Source of the DNA: Frigidibacter sp. SD6-1
GTDB lineage: Bacteria > Pseudomonadota > Alphaproteobacteria > Rhodobacterales > Rhodobacteraceae
Assembly (NCBI RefSeq): GCF_030143255.1
Contig: NZ_JARJNR010000004.1
Coordinates: forward strand, 62,001-126,000
Direction of reading: 5' to 3'
DNA: 64,000 nt
The notes beneath the pieces are model-generated. The model was not told the DNA's origin. It worked only from the letters and a program-made list of their open reading frames with translations, and made no database searches. Shown here piece by piece: positions 61,016-64,000 of this stretch; the stretch's first letter is position 1, and each line of letters opens with the position of its first letter. The position numbers and the translations under genes are program-made.

Positions 61016-62131
61016 ATGCATGGACCTTTTGTGAAGGACGGGCTCGAGATCCTGTCCGAGAAACTGAAATCGGGCGCTATCGGGCGCCGCAGCTTCGTGC
61101 AGGGCGCGGCGCTGCTTCTGGGCACCAGCGCGCTTGGCCTCAGGGGCACGATGGCGCAGGCGGCAGAGGGCGAACTCGTGTTCGTCAATTGGGGCGGCGA
61201 TGCGGGCGCGGCCTATGACGCGGCCTATGGCGCCCCCTTCCAGGCGGAAACCGGGATCGTGGTGAAACAGGACGGATCGGGGCCGCTGGAAGGCGCGATC
61301 CAGGCGCAGTTCGAAAGCGGCAATCCCGCCTGGGATATCGTCGATGCCGACCCGTTCTCGGCCGAGGCCCTGGGCAAGAAGGGGATGATGGAGCCCATTG
61401 ATTACGCCGTGGTCGACCGGGCGAAGATGCGCGAGGGCTTCGGCTGGGACTATGCGGCCTCGAGCTATTTCTACAGCTATATCATCGCCTACGACAAAAA
61501 CGCCTATGGCGACAACCCGCCGCAAAGCATGGCGGATTTCTTCGATGTCGAGAAATTCCCCGGCAAAAGGTCGATGTACAAATGGGGTGCGGGCATGTGG
61601 GAGGCGGCATTGCTCGCCGATGGCGTGGCGCCCGACCAGCTCTATCCGATCGACCTGGAGCGCGCACATGCCAAGATCGCCGCGATCAAGGACCATGTCG
61701 TCACTTTCTGGGGCGGCGGGTCGGAAAGCCAGTCGGTGCTTCTGAACGGCGAGGCCTCGATGGCGCTGGTCTGGTCGACGCGTGCGCGGCTGATCGAGCA
61801 GGACAGTGGCGGCGACATCACCTTCACCTGGAACCAGGGGCTGATCGCGCCGGGCGCCATGGCGGTGGTCAAGGGCAACCCGGGCGGTGCGGCCAACGCG
61901 ATGAAGTTCATCGCCTCGGCCCAGGACCCCGAACGCCAGCTTGTCATGTTCAAGATGCTGGGGCAGGGGCCGGCGAACCCCGCCGCCGACGCGCTCCTGC
62001 CGCCAGAGGAGGCCCGCTTCAACCCGGTCGATCCGGCCAATGCCGCCGTGCAGGTCGCGCTTGACATGGGTTGGTATGAAACCAACTACGGCCCGGCGCT
62101 CGACGCCTATCTGGCGCTGGTGTCGGCCTGA
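61016..62131 (+). CDS. ABC transporter substrate-binding protein, PotD type, Tat-exported
   Basis: A 371-residue periplasmic binding protein. The N terminus has a twin-arginine signal (GRRSFVQGAALLLGTSALGLRG, about residues 21-42), implying export in folded form. The mature part has the PotD-like opening LVFVNWGGDAGAAYDAAYGAPF, SYFYSYIIAYDKNAYGDNPP, the domain-hinge block FPGKRSMYKWGAGMWEAALLADG and WSTRARLIEQDSGG. The ligand may be a polyamine, an amino-acid derivative or a guanidino compound given the neighbouring enzymes. ATG 61016 follows CAGGGAGAGAG. Confidence 0.88.
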   Translation: MHGPFVKDGLEILSEKLKSGAIGRRSFVQGAALLLGTSALGLRGTMAQAAEGELVFVNWGGDAGAAYDAAYGAPFQAETGIVVKQDGSGPLEGAIQAQFESGNPAWDIVDADPFSAEALGKKGMMEPIDYAVVDRAKMREGFGWDYAASSYFYSYIIAYDKNAYGDNPPQSMADFFDVEKFPGKRSMYKWGAGMWEAALLADGVAPDQLYPIDLERAHAKIAAIKDHVVTFWGGGSESQSVLLNGEASMALVWSTRARLIEQDSGGDITFTWNQGLIAPGAMAVVKGNPGGAANAMKFIASAQDPERQLVMFKMLGQGPANPAADALLPPEEARFNPVDPANAAVQVALDMGWYETNYGPALDAYLALVSA

Positions 62132-62139
62132 TCGCTAAC

Positions 62140-62167
62140 GCCGCCGCCGGGCACCACCGGCGGCGGC
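62140..62167 (+). terminator. Strong hairpin between binding-protein and permease genes
   Basis: GCCGCCGCCGG (62140-62150) pairs perfectly with CCGGCGGCGGC (62157-62167) over a GCACCA loop, eight bases after the binding-protein stop, with no T tract. It probably protects the upstream message so that binding protein is made in excess. Confidence 0.55.
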
Positions 62168-62182
62168 CCTTTGGAAAGGCAC

Positions 62183-62995
62183 ATGACCCGCACCGCCGCC
62201 CTTCTCGGCCCGCTGATGCTCCTTCTGGGGCTTGCATACCTGTTGCCGTTCCTGGGCGTGGTGCGATGGAGCGTGACCCTGCCAGAGCCCGGCCTTGGCC
62301 AGTATCACGCGGCGCTGACCGACCCGCTGGTCCTGTCGGTCTTCTGGCGGACCTTGCGCATCTGCGCGGTGGTGACTGTCGTTTCGGTCGCGGCGGCCTA
62401 TGTTGTCACGCTTCTGTGGGTGCGGGGCAGCCCCGTGCAGCGGCTTCTGGTCGAACTTTGCATCCTCATCCCCTTCTGGATCTCGGTCCTGACGCGGGCA
62501 TTCGGCTGGCTGGCCCTTCTGTCGAACAAGGGGCTTCTGAACAGCTGGCTGATGAGCCTTGGCGTCTTAAGCCAGCCGCTGACGCTGGTCCGCAACGAAT
62601 TCGGCGTGATCGTCGGCATGGTGCATTTCCTCATCCCTTTCGCGGCCTTCCCGCTGGCCACCACCTTCCGGGGTCTTGATGAACGCGTGCTGATGGCTGC
62701 GCGGGGGATGGGCGCGTCGCGGGCGCGCATCTTCTGGCAGGTCATGGTGCCGATGACGCGCGCGGGCGTCCTTGGTGCAGCGCTGCTGGTCTTCGTCTTC
62801 GCGCTCGGCTTCTTCGTGACCCCCGCGATCCTTGGCGGCGGCCGCAGCGTCATGGCGGCGGAACTGGTCTATCTGCGCATCTTCCAGAGCCCGGACTGGG
62901 GCCTTGGCGCGGCGGTCAGCGTGATCCTGATGGTCTGTGTCGGCGCGCTTCTGGCGCTGATGATGCGGCAGGGCCGGGCGGGAGGCGCGCGATGA
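62183..62995 (+). CDS. ABC transporter permease, PotB type
   Basis: A 270-residue inner-membrane permease with six hydrophobic segments. The EAA loop is LDERVLMAARGMGASRARIFWQVMVPMTRAG. Other blocks are YLLPFLGVVRWSVTLP at the first helix and ELCILIPFWISVLTRAFGWLALLSNKG, which match PotB-like proteins. ATG 62183 follows GGAAAGG; a TTG at 62171 is less likely. Its stop overlaps the start of the second permease (ATGA). Confidence 0.9.
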   Translation: MTRTAALLGPLMLLLGLAYLLPFLGVVRWSVTLPEPGLGQYHAALTDPLVLSVFWRTLRICAVVTVVSVAAAYVVTLLWVRGSPVQRLLVELCILIPFWISVLTRAFGWLALLSNKGLLNSWLMSLGVLSQPLTLVRNEFGVIVGMVHFLIPFAAFPLATTFRGLDERVLMAARGMGASRARIFWQVMVPMTRAGVLGAALLVFVFALGFFVTPAILGGGRSVMAAELVYLRIFQSPDWGLGAAVSVILMVCVGALLALMMRQGRAGGAR

Positions 62996-63801
62996 AACCG
63001 CTTGCCCCCGGCCCGGTCGTCACGGCGCTTGCGGCGCTTGTGGCGGTCTTTCTCATGATGCCGCTCATCGCGGTGATCCCGGTGTCCTTCACGCCGAACC
63101 GCTATCTCTCCGTCCCGACCGAGGAATGGTCGCTGCGCCATTACCGGGCGCTCATAGACAATCCCGCATGGGCGGCGGGCACCTGGCTGTCGATCCGGAT
63201 CGGTCTGGTGTCGGCCCTGGTCTCGACCTTTCTTGCGACGCTCTTCGCCACGGGCCTGTGGATGATAGAGCCGCGCTTCAAGGCGCTTTACATGGGCCTT
63301 GCCCTTCTGCCGATGGTGGCGCCGCCGGTCGTGTCGGCGCTGACGCTCTATTTCTTTCTGATTTCGCTTTCCAAGGTGAACAGTTTCCTCGCCTTCGATA
63401 CGTTCGCGGGCGTGGTGCTGGCCCATTCGGTGATGATCGCGCCCTTTGCGGTCGTGCTGATCTCGGTCGCGCTTTCGCAGATCGACCGGCGCATCGACCT
63501 TGCCGCGCGGTCGATGGGCGCCTCGACCGTCACGCGGCTGGTCAGGGTGATCCTGCCCAATATCCGTTTCGGCCTTCTCAGCGCGCTGTTTCTCACTTTC
63601 GTCCTGTCGTGGGAGGAGATCGGCGTGACGCTTTTCATCACCTCGGTCAATGCGGTGACGCTGCCGCGGCTGATGTGGATGGGGCTGCGCGACAATATCG
63701 ATCCGGCGATCGCCGCGATTTCCGTGGTGCTGCTGGCGATTGTCGTCGCGGTGGTCCTGACCAAGACCCTGGTCCAGCATCTGCGCCGCGCCCGCGATTG
63801 A
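62992..63801 (+). CDS. ABC transporter permease, PotC type
   Basis: A 269-residue permease with six helices. The EAA loop is RRIDLAARSMGASTVTRLVRVILPNIRFG. The PotC-like blocks are VIPVSFTPNRYLSVPTEEWSLRHYRAL near the N terminus and FVLSWEEIGVTLFITSVNAVTLPRLMWMGLRDNIDP near the end. It is translationally coupled to the preceding permease and completes the importer. It converges on the partial TetR gene, with 3 bases between the stops. Confidence 0.9.
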   Translation: MKPLAPGPVVTALAALVAVFLMMPLIAVIPVSFTPNRYLSVPTEEWSLRHYRALIDNPAWAAGTWLSIRIGLVSALVSTFLATLFATGLWMIEPRFKALYMGLALLPMVAPPVVSALTLYFFLISLSKVNSFLAFDTFAGVVLAHSVMIAPFAVVLISVALSQIDRRIDLAARSMGASTVTRLVRVILPNIRFGLLSALFLTFVLSWEEIGVTLFITSVNAVTLPRLMWMGLRDNIDPAIAAISVVLLAIVVAVVLTKTLVQHLRRARD

Positions 63802-63804
63802 CGG

Positions 63805-64000
63805 TCAGAGCGGACCGAGATGCGGCTCTATGAGCGCGTGGCAGAGCATTCGGGCACGATGTGCGCTCATGCTTGGCGGGTCGATGCAATGCTGAAGGCC
63901 CAGACCATCCACGAGACAGATGAGCGCCCGCGCCAGGCCGTCGGCATCCACGGACCGGCCGCGGGCAGCCGCCATTTCGGCGATGGCAGAGGCGACATCG
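63805..64000 (-). CDS. TetR-family regulator, C-terminal part (runs off window)
   Basis: The last 65 residues of a minus-strand protein whose start lies beyond the window: ASAIAEMAAARGRSVDADGLARALICLVDGL, then CIDPPSMSAHRARMLCHALIEPHLG. The LVDGL helix and the following DPP turn are typical of the C-terminal ligand domain of TetR proteins of the BetI type. Its place next to the PotABCD-type operon makes it a candidate regulator of that operon, possibly through the palindrome at 59817-59840 (inference). Confidence 0.6.
   Translation of the reverse strand, partial: DVASAIAEMAAARGRSVDADGLARALICLVDGLGLQHCIDPPSMSAHRARMLCHALIEPHLGPL

Overview
The window is GC-rich, densely packed and tRNA-punctuated DNA from an alphaproteobacterium, most probably a member of the Rhodobacterales (Rhodobacteraceae/Paracoccaceae). 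The basis is a sorbitol/mannitol operon of the Rhodobacter sphaeroides smo type with mtlK, a four-subunit sarcosine oxidase, a Fur/Mur-type regulator, a class II GlpX fructose bisphosphatase, dnaG next to rpoD, and hairpin-rich dispersed intergenic repeats of the kind common in this order. No similarity search could be run; family assignments come from motifs and remembered family sequences.

Layout. 1-4342: end of a DUF3179 gene, a small exported protein, tyrS, anmK and rarD. 4402-11364: an accessory island, by eye less GC-rich than its surroundings. It is bounded on one side by an IS3 transposase fragment fused to a truncated hydantoinase gene, and on the other by remnants of an amidohydrolase and an amino acid oxidase. 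Between them a tightly coupled minus-strand operon runs speD homologue, carboxyethylornithine-synthase/alanine-dehydrogenase-like enzyme, methyltransferase, MFS transporter, NNMT/PNMT-like methyltransferase, MttB-like protein, hydantoinase (truncated). It resembles an opine-like or modified-polyamine natural product cluster with an exporter and is the best candidate here for an undescribed system. 11351-15041: TSUP transporter, eno, EamA transporter, fur, tRNA-Asp. 15212-23413: HAD phosphatase, SorC-type regulator, smoEFGK, smoS and mtlK, with tandem operators over the smoE promoter. 23600-27923: tRNA-Glu, recJ, TSUP transporter, isochorismatase-like hydrolase, glpX.

28125-30116: phage-derived segment with a gene joining a Mu F-type head morphogenesis domain to a T4-type lysozyme domain, interrupted by an in-frame TGA, with 11-bp iterated repeats upstream. 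30171-32480: hom, a small lipoprotein and a TetR regulator. 32521-35538: three TadE/TadG-like genes, the last with a von Willebrand A domain. 35974-47009: glutamate dehydrogenase, sarcosine oxidase soxBDAG, dnaG and rpoD. 47048-52276: histidine phosphatase, tRNA-Val, HU-like protein, lon, an AHL synthase with no LuxR neighbour, chorismate mutase. 52284-55183: DeoR repressor and divergent kinase-like gene sharing an inverted operator pair, then a glycosyltransferase-like gene. 55207-64000: guanidino-compound and amide catabolism (DDAH, arginine-deiminase-like enzyme, M20 hydrolase), a LysR regulator, a PotABCD-type ABC importer and the end of a TetR gene.

Together the housekeeping genes are ordinary for the order. 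The accessory genes point to a nitrogen-scavenging life style: sarcosine, guanidino compounds, polyamines and polyols are imported and fed into central metabolism. Very long open frames antisense to soxA, dnaG-rpoD, lon and the M20 gene were judged composition artefacts and left out.
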